In this document: one piece after another, positions 27,839-37,507 of the stretch
How positions within the stretch are numbered: position 1 is the first letter of the stretch
Layout of the letters: each line of letters starts with the position of its first letter
Source: Serratia grimesii NBRC 13537
GTDB taxonomy: Bacteria > Pseudomonadota > Gammaproteobacteria > Enterobacterales > Enterobacteriaceae
Length of the DNA: 64,000 nucleotides
NCBI RefSeq assembly: GCF_001590905.1
Contig: NZ_BCTT01000007.1
Span: 1 to 64,000, forward strand
Direction of reading: 5' to 3'
Made by a program: the position numbers and the translations under genes
Notes under the pieces: generated by a model
What the model was told of the DNA's origin: nothing
Database searches by the model: none
The model's input: the letters and a program-made list of their open reading frames with translations, nothing else

Positions 27839-29233
27839 GTGAAAAAAACGTTAGGTGTTTTCTTTCCGTTGTATACCACCACCCTACTAATGCTACTGGG
27901 TTCAGGGTTGCTCACGACGTACATCTCCTTGCGTTTAACCTCTATCCACGTGACCGGTGCGTTGATCGGTGCCATTATCGCCGCCAACTATATCGGGCTG
28001 GTGATCGGCGGCAAAGTCGGTCATTTTCTGATTGCTCGTGTCGGGCATATCCGCGCCTACGTATCCTGCGCCGGTATTATTACCGCAGCAGTGCTGGGAC
28101 ACGGGCTGACGGAATACATCCCCGTGTGGGTCGTGCTGCGGCTGATTATCGGCTTGTGCATGATGTGTCAATTTATGGTGCTGGAAAGCTGGCTGAACGA
28201 TCAGGCGGAATCCAACCAACGCGGCATGGTTTTCGGCTTCTATATGGCGGCCACCTATCTGGGCATGTCATTGGGCCAGGTGGTCTTAATGCTGCAGACT
28301 AATCTTGGCATCACCACCCTATTGGTTATCGCCCTGTGCTTTGCACTCTGCCTTGTCCCTATCGCCCTCACAACCCGTACCAATGCCCGACACATGTCAC
28401 CGGCGCCGATGGAGTTGCGCTATTTTATTGGCGCTATTCCCAAAGTACTGGCGACCACGTTGGTGATCGGCATGGTAGTCGGTTCTTTCTATGGACTGGC
28501 ACCGGTGTATGCGAGTATGCAAACGCTAACCACCCAGCAGACGGGCTTGTTTATGGCGATAGCTATCTTCGCCGGGCTGGTGGCGCAGTTCCCGCTCAGT
28601 TGGCTGTCAGACCGTTACAACCGCACATTGTTGATGCGTATCAACGCTATTTTATTGATCGTGGCTTCACTGCCGTTGGCGCTGGTGCCACACATTGACT
28701 TCCCGGTATTGCTGGTGGTGGGCTTTATCGTCAGTATGTTGCAGTTCACGCTGTATCCATTGGTGGTTGCTCTGGCTAACGATTTGATCGAACCGGAACG
28801 GCGCGTATCCCTCGCCGCCTGTTTGCTGATGGCCTTTGGCGTCGGTGCCAGTATCGGCCCATTGGCGGTCGGTTCACTGATTGAACCGTTAGGCGGCAAT
28901 ATTCTATATGCCTTCTTCGCACTTTGCGGTGTGTTGCTGGTGGCCTTCAGCCGGACGGTAAAACAGGACGAATCGCAGTTTGTGCAGGATGCGCCATTAC
29001 CTCATATTCCCCTGCCGGACAGCCTGACCAGTTCCCCTCTTTCCCCGGCACTGAACCCAACGTTTGATGAGCAGATCATCCATGACACTATGCCGCCACC
29101 GGAAGCGGCCCCTGATCCGATAGAACAACAGGACACAGACGCATCAGAGGAAGAAGAACCTGAAACGCCTATCCCGCAGGGGGCCGATCCCGATGAAGAT
29201 ACCGGGCTGAAAAAAGCGCATTCGATGCTGTAA
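27839..29233 (+). CDS. MFS transporter, YcaD-like
   Basis: Major facilitator permease of 464 residues with about 12 hydrophobic segments. The loop motif GKVGHFLIARVGHIR (2-3) and WLSDRYNRTLLMRI (8-9) are standard MFS features. It resembles the YcaD family of unknown substrate. The last 85 or so residues are a hydrophilic Pro/Asp/Glu-rich tail (ASEEEEPETPIPQ) not typical of a transporter core. The start is GTG at 27839 with AGGATGATAG upstream. In E. coli mltB occupies this neighbourhood, so the gene is accessory here. It ends 4 bases from the convergent chbG stop. Confidence 0.85.
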   Translation: MKKTLGVFFPLYTTTLLMLLGSGLLTTYISLRLTSIHVTGALIGAIIAANYIGLVIGGKVGHFLIARVGHIRAYVSCAGIITAAVLGHGLTEYIPVWVVLRLIIGLCMMCQFMVLESWLNDQAESNQRGMVFGFYMAATYLGMSLGQVVLMLQTNLGITTLLVIALCFALCLVPIALTTRTNARHMSPAPMELRYFIGAIPKVLATTLVIGMVVGSFYGLAPVYASMQTLTTQQTGLFMAIAIFAGLVAQFPLSWLSDRYNRTLLMRINAILLIVASLPLALVPHIDFPVLLVVGFIVSMLQFTLYPLVVALANDLIEPERRVSLAACLLMAFGVGASIGPLAVGSLIEPLGGNILYAFFALCGVLLVAFSRTVKQDESQFVQDAPLPHIPLPDSLTSSPLSPALNPTFDEQIIHDTMPPPEAAPDPIEQQDTDASEEEEPETPIPQGADPDEDTGLKKAHSML

Positions 29234-29237
29234 GCTG

Positions 29238-29999
29238 TTACAGATCCAGGAAGGATCCCAAACGATAGCCACGCTCCGCTATCGCGTTTTTAATGCCCGG
29301 CGATGTCAAAACCTCCACTTCGGCAAGCCGTGGGTAGCAATACTTGCTCGCTAAAATAGTTTTATCCAGAAACGCCGGGTGGCACATCATCTCTACCGAT
29401 TTGGCACCGCGTTGATCCGTGCGTTCAAGCACCTGTAAAAACAACGCCTCGGATATCTCTTCACCGTAAAAGCCGGCATCAAACCACTCGGTGCTGTGGT
29501 CGTAACGCAATGGAATATCTTGTCGCTCTACGTCCTGGCGCCCTATGCGCAGTGGGATGGATTTAGATTGGGCAAACGCCTCCACCAGCGAGTAAATTTG
29601 CGGCAGCATATGCACATGATGGTGGCTATCTATATGCGTTGGCGCTTTACCAAATACGGCAATAAATTTGTCATATTGGCTAATCAATTCATCGTGGATT
29701 TCATTCAGATCAAGTTGTGCAGACTCGGCCTTTTCCCATAACCACTTGCCCAACTCCCCACGTTCGTTAACCAACGACGGCATGGCCGTCAATGGATACC
29801 CATGGGTCAACACAAAGTGCAGGCCAATCTGTAACCCCGGATAACGCTGGCTGAGGTTGGCGGCATGCTGGATATGCGCGCTATTTACCATCGCGGTAGT
29901 TGAAGAGACAACGCCATAGTGAAACGCCTCAATAACGCCATAATTTTGGCCCTTGCTCAGACCAAAATCGTCGGCATTCACTATCAGTAACTTTTCCAT
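29238..29999 (-). CDS. chbG: Chitooligosaccharide / carbohydrate deacetylase, YdjC/ChbG family
   Basis: Predicted deacetylase removing an acetyl group from chitobiose- or chitotriose-type sugars, in E. coli to form the inducer of ChbR. It has 253 residues from the [13 protein letters not shown] start at 29999 (E. coli about 250). An in-frame ATG at 30011 adds four residues. The metal motifs ADDFG near the N terminus and DSHHHVHM mid-protein are present. It lies 152 bases downstream of the AraC regulator. If the linked hydrolase is a beta-glucosidase, its substrate may differ from that in E. coli. Confidence 0.85.
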   Translation of the reverse strand: MEKLLIVNADDFGLSKGQNYGVIEAFHYGVVSSTTAMVNSAHIQHAANLSQRYPGLQIGLHFVLTHGYPLTAMPSLVNERGELGKWLWEKAESAQLDLNEIHDELISQYDKFIAVFGKAPTHIDSHHHVHMLPQIYSLVEAFAQSKSIPLRIGRQDVERQDIPLRYDHSTEWFDAGFYGEEISEALFLQVLERTDQRGAKSVEMMCHPAFLDKTILASKYCYPRLAEVEVLTSPGIKNAIAERGYRLGSFLDL

Positions 30000-30151
30000 T
30001 TTGGCATCCATTTAACAAATTTTTGGCAAGGGAATACCGTCCGTCAGGTACGGCAATTCCCCTTCGCTTAAGCAAAGTAATTTATTTTGTCAGGCTATCG
30101 TCGGCCTGAAAGTATTCGGAATATCAGCGTTAATACTTATCGGAAGCGGCC

Positions 30152-31015
30152 CTAAATAGGGCCGTAGAACTTTTTTCGGTAATTACCCGGCGTCACTTCC
30201 GTGAGTCTTTTAAAGTTTTTAATAAATAAGCTCACATCACCATAACCCGAATCAAAGGCAATATCCGAAACCGAATAGTTGGTGACCTCAAGCTGCGTTT
30301 TGGCGAAGTTGATGCGGATTTCATTGATCACCTGCATTGGCGTTTTATGGTAATAACGCCGCATTGCACGGGTCAGGTATTCCTGAGTTTTTCCCGATAA
30401 CTCAACCATATTGAGCAACGCTTTTTCACCAAACATCGCTTTATCATGCATACCCGCCAACGTATTCTTCAGCCACTGCGGGATGTCATCCCCTTCACCG
30501 CTGTCTTCCTTATAGTGGCGAATGCGGCTGATGATATAAAAGGTCAGTGTTTCCAAGAACTCAGCAAAGTCATCCTCACGAAACTGCGGTGAACCCACCA
30601 CCGACTCAATATACGCAAGGAATTCATTTTTTAAGCTATAGGCCTGAGAAGCGACAAAGCAGCGCGGCAACTGTTGTAGGTAGTTCTCTTCAAAGAAAAC
30701 CTTGCCGATTGCCACGTTGAAGATTTTTGCAGCGCCAAACTCATAAAAACTTTGATGATGCGAACCAATAGGAATAAAGACAAAGTCCCCTCGTTCCAGC
30801 AACACCCGTTTGCCGTTAATCTCCTGGTAGCATTTACCGCTCAGGACGATAGTGAACTCGTAGTAGTCATGCTGATGCAGCCCGGTAGCGCTTTCCACCT
30901 TGTTATAGATAAACAAATGGAAGTCTTTGCAGTTAAAGAAATCCTGCTCCCGAATCAGCTTAACGTCGTTCGCATTTAGCGAAACCAGGTTCTCAGACAC
31001 CGCGTGCGCCCTCAT
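30152..31015 (-). CDS. chbR: AraC-family regulator of the PTS locus (ChbR-like)
   Basis: Transcription factor of 287 residues. An N-terminal cupin sensor domain ([37 protein letters not shown], about 43-90) is followed by two helix-turn-helix motifs (about 190-285; [36 protein letters not shown]). It resembles E. coli ChbR, which switches the operon between repression and activation by sugar and CRP. The start overlaps the stop of the GH1 gene by one base, so it is in the operon. Confidence 0.85.
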   Translation of the reverse strand: MRAHAVSENLVSLNANDVKLIREQDFFNCKDFHLFIYNKVESATGLHQHDYYEFTIVLSGKCYQEINGKRVLLERGDFVFIPIGSHHQSFYEFGAAKIFNVAIGKVFFEENYLQQLPRCFVASQAYSLKNEFLAYIESVVGSPQFREDDFAEFLETLTFYIISRIRHYKEDSGEGDDIPQWLKNTLAGMHDKAMFGEKALLNMVELSGKTQEYLTRAMRRYYHKTPMQVINEIRINFAKTQLEVTNYSVSDIAFDSGYGDVSLFIKNFKRLTEVTPGNYRKKFYGPI

Positions 31016-32400
31016 TAGTCAAAGCCATTTTGCCTGGCTGTTTCGGCAAACCAATAGCCACTTTTCTTAAGCGTGCGTTGTTGGCTTTCCCGCTCCAGCC
31101 GCACTAACCCGTAGCGATTCTTATAGGCATTAAGCCAGGACCAGCAGTCAATAAAGGTCCATAAATGGTAACCTTTACAGTTTGAACCTTCTGACAATGC
31201 CTGATGCAGCCATTTCAAATGGTCGCGAATGAAATCGATCCGATAATCATCCTCCACCCGCCCGTTGGCGCCGATAAAAGCCTCTTCCCCCTCAACGCCC
31301 ATGCCATTTTCTGAAATATAGCAGGGAATATTGCCGTAGTTTTCCTTCAGATCCATCAGGATGTCATACAGGCCTTTTTCATAGATCTCCCAGCCACGGT
31401 GCGGGTTAATCTTGCGCCCCGGCATCTCGTAATAGCTGAACACATCTTCCGGCATAGTCACTGGATCTGTCGCCCGGTAGCCTTCTTTCGCTTTGACCCT
31501 GCGCGGTTGGTAGTAATTAACACCCAGAATATCCACCACCCCATCGGCAATCAGCTGCGCGTCTTCCGGCGCTGTCTGCGGCAACAGATCATGAACACGC
31601 AGTAAATTCACCAAATCGTCCGGATAGCGCCCTTTGGTTACCGGGTCGAGGAAACTCTTATTCAGTAGCAGATCCGCATAGTGCGCCGCCACGCGATCTT
31701 CCTCACTGTCCGAGCGAGGATAAGTTGGGCTCAGGTTCAAAATAATGCCTATCGTGCCTGCATTATCCAACGCCCTGAACTCACTCACTGCTTTGGCATG
31801 GGCCAAAACGCTGTGATAAGCCACCGTGATCGCTCTTTTGAAATCGACCACACAAGGATAATGCAGGTCGTTCAGATACCCCGCTTCTACCGGCACAATC
31901 GGCTCATTAAATGTGAACCAATGGGTGACTCTATCGCCAAACAAGCTGAAGCAGGTTCTGGCATAACGCGCATAGGCCTCAACGACTTTCCGGCTTTCCC
32001 AACCCCCTTGTTGCTGCATACACATTGGCATATCAAAGTGGTAAAGATTGATAAATGGCGTAATGCCCTGGGCCAGCAGACTGTCAATCATCGCATTATA
32101 GAAAGCCACTGCTTTTGGGTTCACTTCGCCATCCCCCTGCGGGATCAATCGAGACCAGGAGATGGAGGTTCGGAAGGTATTATGCCCGAGGGTCTTTAAC
32201 AGCAGGATGTCTTGCTGGAAATTGTCATAAAACGTGGAGGTTTCGGACGGACCAACCTGATGATGAAAATGTTCAGGTGCAATCTCATACCAGTAATCGA
32301 AGATGTTTTGGCTTTTGCCATCCCGTGCGGCTGCGCCTTCCGACTGTGGTGCAGAGGTGGCACTGCCCCACCAGAAATCGTCAGCAAATTGATATTTCAT
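31015..32400 (-). CDS. 6-phospho-beta-glucosidase, glycoside hydrolase family 1
   Basis: Retaining beta-glycosidase of 461 residues, expected to split phosphorylated disaccharides brought in by the PTS. The GH1 acid/base is Glu166 in TFNEP and the nucleophile is Glu364 in YISENGM. The phosphate-binding loop typical of 6-phospho-glucosidases is present (Ser421, Lys427, Tyr430 in [14 protein letters not shown]). E. coli chb encodes the unrelated GH4 enzyme ChbF at this job. Cellobiose, chitobiose or aryl-glucosides are all possible substrates. Confidence 0.9.
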   Translation of the reverse strand: MKYQFADDFWWGSATSAPQSEGAAARDGKSQNIFDYWYEIAPEHFHHQVGPSETSTFYDNFQQDILLLKTLGHNTFRTSISWSRLIPQGDGEVNPKAVAFYNAMIDSLLAQGITPFINLYHFDMPMCMQQQGGWESRKVVEAYARYARTCFSLFGDRVTHWFTFNEPIVPVEAGYLNDLHYPCVVDFKRAITVAYHSVLAHAKAVSEFRALDNAGTIGIILNLSPTYPRSDSEEDRVAAHYADLLLNKSFLDPVTKGRYPDDLVNLLRVHDLLPQTAPEDAQLIADGVVDILGVNYYQPRRVKAKEGYRATDPVTMPEDVFSYYEMPGRKINPHRGWEIYEKGLYDILMDLKENYGNIPCYISENGMGVEGEEAFIGANGRVEDDYRIDFIRDHLKWLHQALSEGSNCKGYHLWTFIDCWSWLNAYKNRYGLVRLERESQQRTLKKSGYWFAETARQNGFD

Positions 32401-32449
32401 CCGAAGCCCCTCTAAAACAGGGGCAGCGGACTGCTGCCCCAGACTACAG

Positions 32450-33811
32450 TTAGAATTTCAACGCCTTGGCGATGTCTTCTTCGCTTTCCGTCGCTTGATC
32501 GATCTGGCTCTGCGCTTTGTTGGAGATCATGACAAACGGCAGATAAATCATGGTCGCTACGCCCAGGTTGAAGAAACTCAACAACATGGCAACGATACTG
32601 CCGTTGGTGTTGAAGAATGCTCCCAAACCAACCGGCATGGTCCATGGTGCAATGTTGGTGATTGGCGGAATCAACCCGGTGTAATAAGCCACCGTTGTGA
32701 TAATCGTCAATACTGGCTGAACCAAGATGAACGGAATAAACATCACTGGGTTCATAATCACCGGCAGGCCGAACAAGATAGGTTCGTTAATCTGGAAGAT
32801 ACCTGATGGCGTTGCCAGCTTGGCGACCTGACGATAATCCTCACGGCGTGAAGCGATGAAGATAGCGATAATCAGCCCCAGCGTTGAACCTGTCCCGCCC
32901 AGATAGATGTAGGAGTCGACGAACGGCTTCGCCCACATGTGGAACTCTTTACCCGCAGCCACCGCAGCTTCGACAGAACCATACTTGTTGTAGAGTTCAA
33001 CGTTCTCCAGTGCGAATGGGGTCATGATACCGCTGTCCAATGCCGCCAGTGCCATCGAACCATGCACACCGAAGAACCACAGCAGCGAGGAGAACATCAC
33101 ATATACCCATCCCACCACGCTGCCCATTTTCGCCAACGGTGCGGAGATGCTGTCCATGATGATTTGGTGGAAGTTGGTTCCCCACAGCGTGAGGCAGTAA
33201 GCCAGCACACCCATAATGGACAAAATAATAAAGCCCGGGATCAGCGCAGAGAACGAGCGCGACACTGAAGAAGGTACGCTGTCTGGCAGGCTGATCACCC
33301 AGTTGCGGCGAACCACAAAGGCAAACATTTCAGCCACGACCAGGCCGATCACCATACCGGAGATGATGTTGGCACCACCCAGCCAGTTAGCGCCAACGGC
33401 ATAGGCTTCACCGACGCTGAACGGGGTTACGGTCATAAAGGCAGCCACCGCCAGCAGTGCTGCCGCTAATGGGTCGACCTTTCTCTCTTCAGCCAAAGCC
33501 ATACTGATAAAGAATGGCGTCATCAGGGACATAATGCCCAGGGTGCCGTTATAAACGCTGCCTCCGATGGCCTTCAAGCCATTCAGCGTTTCAATGGTGG
33601 ACGGATCCAGCCGCACGCCCAATGAAAAAAAGAATGACCCTTCACCGAAACTGAGAAACACGTTATTGATCAGAACGAACATCGCCCCGGTCAACGTCAG
33701 TGGCATTAAACGAATGAACCCGTTTTTGATGGCATTAACATGGGGCTGTTTACCAATTTTCACAGCAAAAGGCAGTATGACCTTTTCCAACGAGGCAATT
33801 AACGTATTCAC
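32450..33811 (-). CDS. chbC: PTS EIIC component, lactose/cellobiose family
   Basis: Sugar-translocating membrane subunit of the Lac/cellobiose PTS (EIIC). It has 453 residues and about ten hydrophobic segments. Signature regions include [36 protein letters not shown] and [22 protein letters not shown]; the QINEP Glu is part of the sugar site. It follows EIIB by 11 bases and precedes the GH1 gene. No EIIA domain is fused to it and none is encoded nearby. Confidence 0.93.
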   Translation of the reverse strand: MNTLIASLEKVILPFAVKIGKQPHVNAIKNGFIRLMPLTLTGAMFVLINNVFLSFGEGSFFFSLGVRLDPSTIETLNGLKAIGGSVYNGTLGIMSLMTPFFISMALAEERKVDPLAAALLAVAAFMTVTPFSVGEAYAVGANWLGGANIISGMVIGLVVAEMFAFVVRRNWVISLPDSVPSSVSRSFSALIPGFIILSIMGVLAYCLTLWGTNFHQIIMDSISAPLAKMGSVVGWVYVMFSSLLWFFGVHGSMALAALDSGIMTPFALENVELYNKYGSVEAAVAAGKEFHMWAKPFVDSYIYLGGTGSTLGLIIAIFIASRREDYRQVAKLATPSGIFQINEPILFGLPVIMNPVMFIPFILVQPVLTIITTVAYYTGLIPPITNIAPWTMPVGLGAFFNTNGSIVAMLLSFFNLGVATMIYLPFVMISNKAQSQIDQATESEEDIAKALKF

Positions 33812-33822
33812 GGCAGTCCCCT

Positions 33823-34140
33823 TTATTGGTTAGCTTTTTTTATGGTGGCGACCGCAGCCTTCAACACGCCAAGGCCATCGAGCTTGCCGTATAAAGCAGA
33901 ATCAATCACTTCAACGGGCTTATTCGGCAATTGTTTTTGTACTTCGGCAAGCGTGTAGGCAATCTGCGGCCCCAGAAGGATCAAATCTGCTTCAGCGCCC
34001 TTTTCTGCCGCCAGTGCCTCAGGATAAGCGGCAATGATCACCGGCACTTCGTACTTCTCGGCTTGCGCTTTCATTTTCGAAACCAGCAGGGAAGTCGACA
34101 TACCGGCAGAACAAAACAGATAGATTTTTTTCTTTTCCAT
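33823..34140 (-). CDS. chbB: PTS EIIB component, lactose/cellobiose family
   Basis: Cytoplasmic phospho-carrier subunit that passes phosphate from EIIA to the sugar. It has 105 residues from the [17 protein letters not shown] start at 34140, with GAGGG upstream, and Cys10 in FCSAGMSTS is the phosphorylation site. A longer in-frame reading from 34293 adds 51 residues not seen in the family and is rejected. First gene of the PTS operon. Confidence 0.93.
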   Translation of the reverse strand: MEKKKIYLFCSAGMSTSLLVSKMKAQAEKYEVPVIIAAYPEALAAEKGAEADLILLGPQIAYTLAEVQKQLPNKPVEVIDSALYGKLDGLGVLKAAVATIKKANQ

Positions 34141-34294
34141 ACCAAGTCCCTCAAGATAATCAAAAAAGCCCCATGTCATTTGTTTGCCAGATGCAATAGC
34201 TATCGCCTCACGCACATTCCTTATGAAAACTTCCGTTACGTTGCCCTGGTTACAGACAGTATACGGAGGCATCGAAGTGGACCGGTAAGCCATC

Positions 34295-34350
34295 AGTATA
34301 AAGAACCGTCTCTGCTTGACCTTGTCGATTGACCCTCTTCACATTTCACA
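34295..34350 (-). promoter_or_regulatory. Candidate control region of the PTS operon (-10 and CRP-like sites)
   Basis: On the minus strand TATACT (34300-34295) is a -10 with no good -35. Upstream lies TGTGA-AGAGGG-TCAAT (34343-34328), with a further TGTGA at 34350-34346. These partly match CRP sites, which fits PTS sugar operons. Spacing is not exactly a known class. The remaining gap to 34634 is AT-rich with no gene I can support. Confidence 0.4.
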
Positions 34351-34634
34351 TAAAAAAATAGTGTGATCCATCTCCCAAATAACCTTTAATTGTTGAATGA
34401 ATTCATCTAAAACAAACAAATAACAATTATAAACAATAAGTTATAAACATGCAGAATGTTTATGGATAATTCTATGCGCAGGGTCATCCATCGAGTGATT
34501 GATGAACAAAAAATAGTTCGACCTTGATTAGCGCGCATCATCAAGATATGACGATACAAGCGATGCTATAGCGGTGGTAAATGATTGGTGTTTTGGGGAA
34601 AGGAATTTGACTGCTCGGGCTCAGGCAGAGCACA

Positions 34635-35549
34635 TTACTCTTCGGGACGGATCACCTGGTTGGGATAACGCACTACGTTGATCACCGTCGTCAATGCTAC
34701 GGGATGGTTTCTGCGGTTCGGATAGTAAAGATAAAAACCTGGGAATGGTGCGCACCAATCGGCCATCACTTGCTCCAGCCGCCCTGCTGCCAGATGTTCA
34801 CTCACTTCTTCCTCAATGGCGAAAGCAATGCCTGCGTGATCTAACGCGGCCTGCAACATCAATCTCGCATCATCGAGTATCAGCAAGCTATTCACTGAAA
34901 CAGAAAGCACTTGAGCACCTTTTTGAAACTTCCATTTGTAGAGTTCTCCCGAAGCAATTTTTCGCCATCCTATACAGCGATGATTCAACAGGTCTTCGGG
35001 ATGATTTGGCTTTCCATTCTGTTGGAAATATTCAGGTGTTGCCACAATAGCCATTCGTAAATCAGGAGTAACGCGCACAGCTCGCATGTCGTTGTGTAGA
35101 TCCTCGCCAAGCCTGATACCGGCATCAAAGCCTTGTTCAACGATATTGGCAAAGCCCTCTTGCGCCACAATTTCCAGCGTAATTCCTGGGTAATCTCGGG
35201 CCAGTCGCCCTAAATGCGGCACCAGCGCAAGTTCTATTGCCGTTCGTGGCGCATTGATCCGCACCAACCCCTGTGGCCGATCGCGAAAGGTATTCAGGCT
35301 CTCCAGCGCCGTATCGATATCGGCAAATACCGGAGCCAACTTCGACAACAAATGCTCGCCCGCCTCTGTTGTTGATACGTTGCGTGTAGTCCGATTCAAC
35401 AAACGGATGCCAACCTGCGCCTCCAAATCACGCATGGTATGACTGAGTGTCGGCGGTGTAACGCCAAGCCTGGCGGCAGCTCGCCTGAAACTGCGCTCTT
35501 TGGCGATGGTCACAAAGGCCGCCAGCCCTGACAAGTCGGTTTTTTTCAT
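34635..35549 (-). CDS. LysR-family transcriptional regulator
   Basis: DNA-binding regulator of 304 residues. An N-terminal winged helix (about 5-65; SFRRAAARLGVTPPTLSHTMRDLEAQVGIRLLNR) is followed by a periplasmic-binding-protein-like effector domain. It is divergent from the SDR gene at 35656 and likely controls it and the two following genes. The effector is unknown. The gap holds an imperfect palindrome at 35552-35568. Confidence 0.9.
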   Translation of the reverse strand: MKKTDLSGLAAFVTIAKERSFRRAAARLGVTPPTLSHTMRDLEAQVGIRLLNRTTRNVSTTEAGEHLLSKLAPVFADIDTALESLNTFRDRPQGLVRINAPRTAIELALVPHLGRLARDYPGITLEIVAQEGFANIVEQGFDAGIRLGEDLHNDMRAVRVTPDLRMAIVATPEYFQQNGKPNHPEDLLNHRCIGWRKIASGELYKWKFQKGAQVLSVSVNSLLILDDARLMLQAALDHAGIAFAIEEEVSEHLAAGRLEQVMADWCAPFPGFYLYYPNRRNHPVALTTVINVVRYPNQVIRPEE

Positions 35550-35551
35550 TG

Positions 35552-35568
35552 GATTGATATAAATAATC
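35552..35568. promoter_or_regulatory. Possible LysR operator in the divergent gap
   Basis: GATTGATATAAATAATC has complementary ends GATT/AATC and contains T-N11-A, the LysR-type motif. It abuts the start codon of the LysR gene and is about 90 bases upstream of the SDR gene, a place fitting autoregulation and target control. Confidence 0.35.
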
Positions 35569-35655
35569 TAATAGTGAAGTGAATTTTTAACGGATAGTTA
35601 TCTTTTTTGCAACAACATAGCATGGCGAGGTGTTCAATAACTGAGTATTAATGCC

Positions 35656-36459
35656 ATGACTCAATACGCTGATTCTGTACATACCACCCCGCACAAACGT
35701 TTGGAAGGCAAAGTCGTACTGGTCACCGGCGGGGGGACAGGTATCGGGCGCGCCGCAGTACTGGCCTATGCCCGGGAAGGGGCAAAAGTGGCTTTGGCTG
35801 GGCGTCGTTCCGCTGAGCTAGAGGCCACCGCCCATGAGGTTTCTCTCGCTGGCGGAGATGCGCTGGCCGTCGTTGCGGACGTCTCGCAGGAAGAGGATGT
35901 CCGCCGCCTGCTCGCCACAGTGACCTCTCACTACGGACGACTTGATATTGCCTTCAACAACGCCGGCATTCTCGGCAACTTTGCCCCTATCCATCAGCAA
36001 ACCAGCGCAGATTTCGATACGGTGATTGCCACCAATCTCCGAGGTGTCTGGTTATCGATTAAATACGAGGTCGAGACTTTTCTGGCGCAAAATTCAGGCG
36101 GTGTGATCGTCAATACTTCGTCCTGGCTTGCCAAAGGCGCGCTTGCCGGCTCATCAAGTTATTCTGCCAGCAAGGGCGCGCTCGATGCGCTGATCCGCGC
36201 GGTTGCACTCGAATATGGCAATCAAGCTATCCGGATCAACAACATCAATCCCGGCATCATCGACACACCAATGGCCCATAGCAGCATATCTGATCCATCC
36301 GCATTCACACCGTTCATCGCACATACGCCTGCCCAACGATTGGGCCAGTCTGAAGACATCGGTGATGTCGCCGTCTGGCTTTCAACGGATGATGCCCGCT
36401 TTGTCACCGGGCAAAGTATTTTGGTGGACGGCGGTTATACCATCGCCGGAATTCGTTGA
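35656..36459 (+). CDS. Short-chain dehydrogenase/reductase
   Basis: NAD(P)-dependent oxidoreductase of 267 residues, classical SDR. The cofactor motif TGGGTGIG lies at 24-31, NNAG at 101-104, a Ser around 155 and the catalytic YSASK at 169-173. Substrate unknown. It is first in a likely three-gene unit: an aldo-keto reductase starts 48 bases later and an SMP-30-like gene follows. No clear ribosome site is seen before the ATG. Confidence 0.9.
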   Translation: MTQYADSVHTTPHKRLEGKVVLVTGGGTGIGRAAVLAYAREGAKVALAGRRSAELEATAHEVSLAGGDALAVVADVSQEEDVRRLLATVTSHYGRLDIAFNNAGILGNFAPIHQQTSADFDTVIATNLRGVWLSIKYEVETFLAQNSGGVIVNTSSWLAKGALAGSSSYSASKGALDALIRAVALEYGNQAIRINNINPGIIDTPMAHSSISDPSAFTPFIAHTPAQRLGQSEDIGDVAVWLSTDDARFVTGQSILVDGGYTIAGIR

Positions 36460-36507
36460 GAGATAACCCTGTATTTACCCAACCCGACGCCCCCAGGAGG
36501 GAAGATG

Positions 36508-37479
36508 ATGAACTATGTTCGCCTTGGTAATAGCGGTTTGAAAGTCTCCAAACTTTGTCTGGGGTGTATGACTTTTGGGGAACCTAGCTGGCGCCCTTGG
36601 GTATTGCAGGAGGATCAAGCCCGTCCTTTCATCCGGGCGGCTCTGGAATCAGGCATTAACTTTTTCGACACTGCAAATATCTATTCTTCTGGCGAGAGCG
36701 AACTCATTCTCGGGCGCGCGTTGAAGGACTTTGCACGCCGAGACGATATAGTGATCGCTACCAAGGCGTTCTTCCCGATGAGCGAACAACCCAACAACCA
36801 CGGGCTATCACGCAAACATATCATTCAAAGCGTTGACGCCTCGCTGCAACGCCTGGGGACAGATTATATCGATCTGTTCGTCATACATCGTTTCGATGAG
36901 GAAACCCCAATTGAGGAAACGGCTGAAACGCTCGATACCCTGGTACGGGCCGGCAAGATCCGCTATCTCGGCGCATCCTCAATGCAGGCCTGGCGTTTTA
37001 TGAAAATGTTGGCGTTTCAACGTGATAACAAGTTGGCCACCTTTATTTCCATGCAAAGCCAATACAACCTGATCACTCGCGAGGATGAGGAGGATTTAAT
37101 CCCGCTTTGTCTGGAAGAAGGTATCGGCCTAACCCCTTGGTCGCCGTTGGCAAGAGGCTTACTGGCCGGAGCAAGAAAATCCGGGACAGTGCGCGCCGAA
37201 ACTGACGAACAAACGCCGCGCTGGTACGGCGGCAGAGATGAAGTGGAACAAACTATTAAGGCTGTTGAAGCCATCGCGACTGCCCGAGGCATACCAGCTG
37301 CCCAGATCTCTCTGGCATGGATACTGGCTAAAACGGCAGTTGCCGCGCCCATTGTAGGCATGTCCAAGTCACACCATCTTCAAGATGCACTCAAAGCGCT
37401 CTCACTCACACTGTCTCATGAGGAAATCACAGCACTTGAGGCCCCCATGAAAGAACGAGCTCGCCCCCAACGCTGGTAG
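36508..37479 (+). CDS. Aldo/keto reductase (YajO/Tas-like)
   Basis: NADPH-dependent carbonyl reductase of 323 residues with a TIM barrel. FFDTANIYSSGESELILGRAL carries the catalytic Asp and Tyr region, DDIVIATK the Lys and YIDLFVIHRFDEETPIEET the His. The cofactor segment AAPIVGMSKSHHLQDAL is near the C terminus. AGGAGG ends 7 bases before the ATG at 36508, so it is preferred over the ATG at 36505. Physiological substrate unknown. Confidence 0.92.
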   Translation: MNYVRLGNSGLKVSKLCLGCMTFGEPSWRPWVLQEDQARPFIRAALESGINFFDTANIYSSGESELILGRALKDFARRDDIVIATKAFFPMSEQPNNHGLSRKHIIQSVDASLQRLGTDYIDLFVIHRFDEETPIEETAETLDTLVRAGKIRYLGASSMQAWRFMKMLAFQRDNKLATFISMQSQYNLITREDEEDLIPLCLEEGIGLTPWSPLARGLLAGARKSGTVRAETDEQTPRWYGGRDEVEQTIKAVEAIATARGIPAAQISLAWILAKTAVAAPIVGMSKSHHLQDALKALSLTLSHEEITALEAPMKERARPQRW

Positions 37480-37507
37480 TCCCCTTATTCAACTCAGGAG
37501 AGGCCAC

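Noticed and set aside
34141-34293. N-terminal extension of EIIB to 34293
   Set aside because: The extra 51 residues have no match to the family, and a good ribosome site precedes the [14 protein letters not shown] start.
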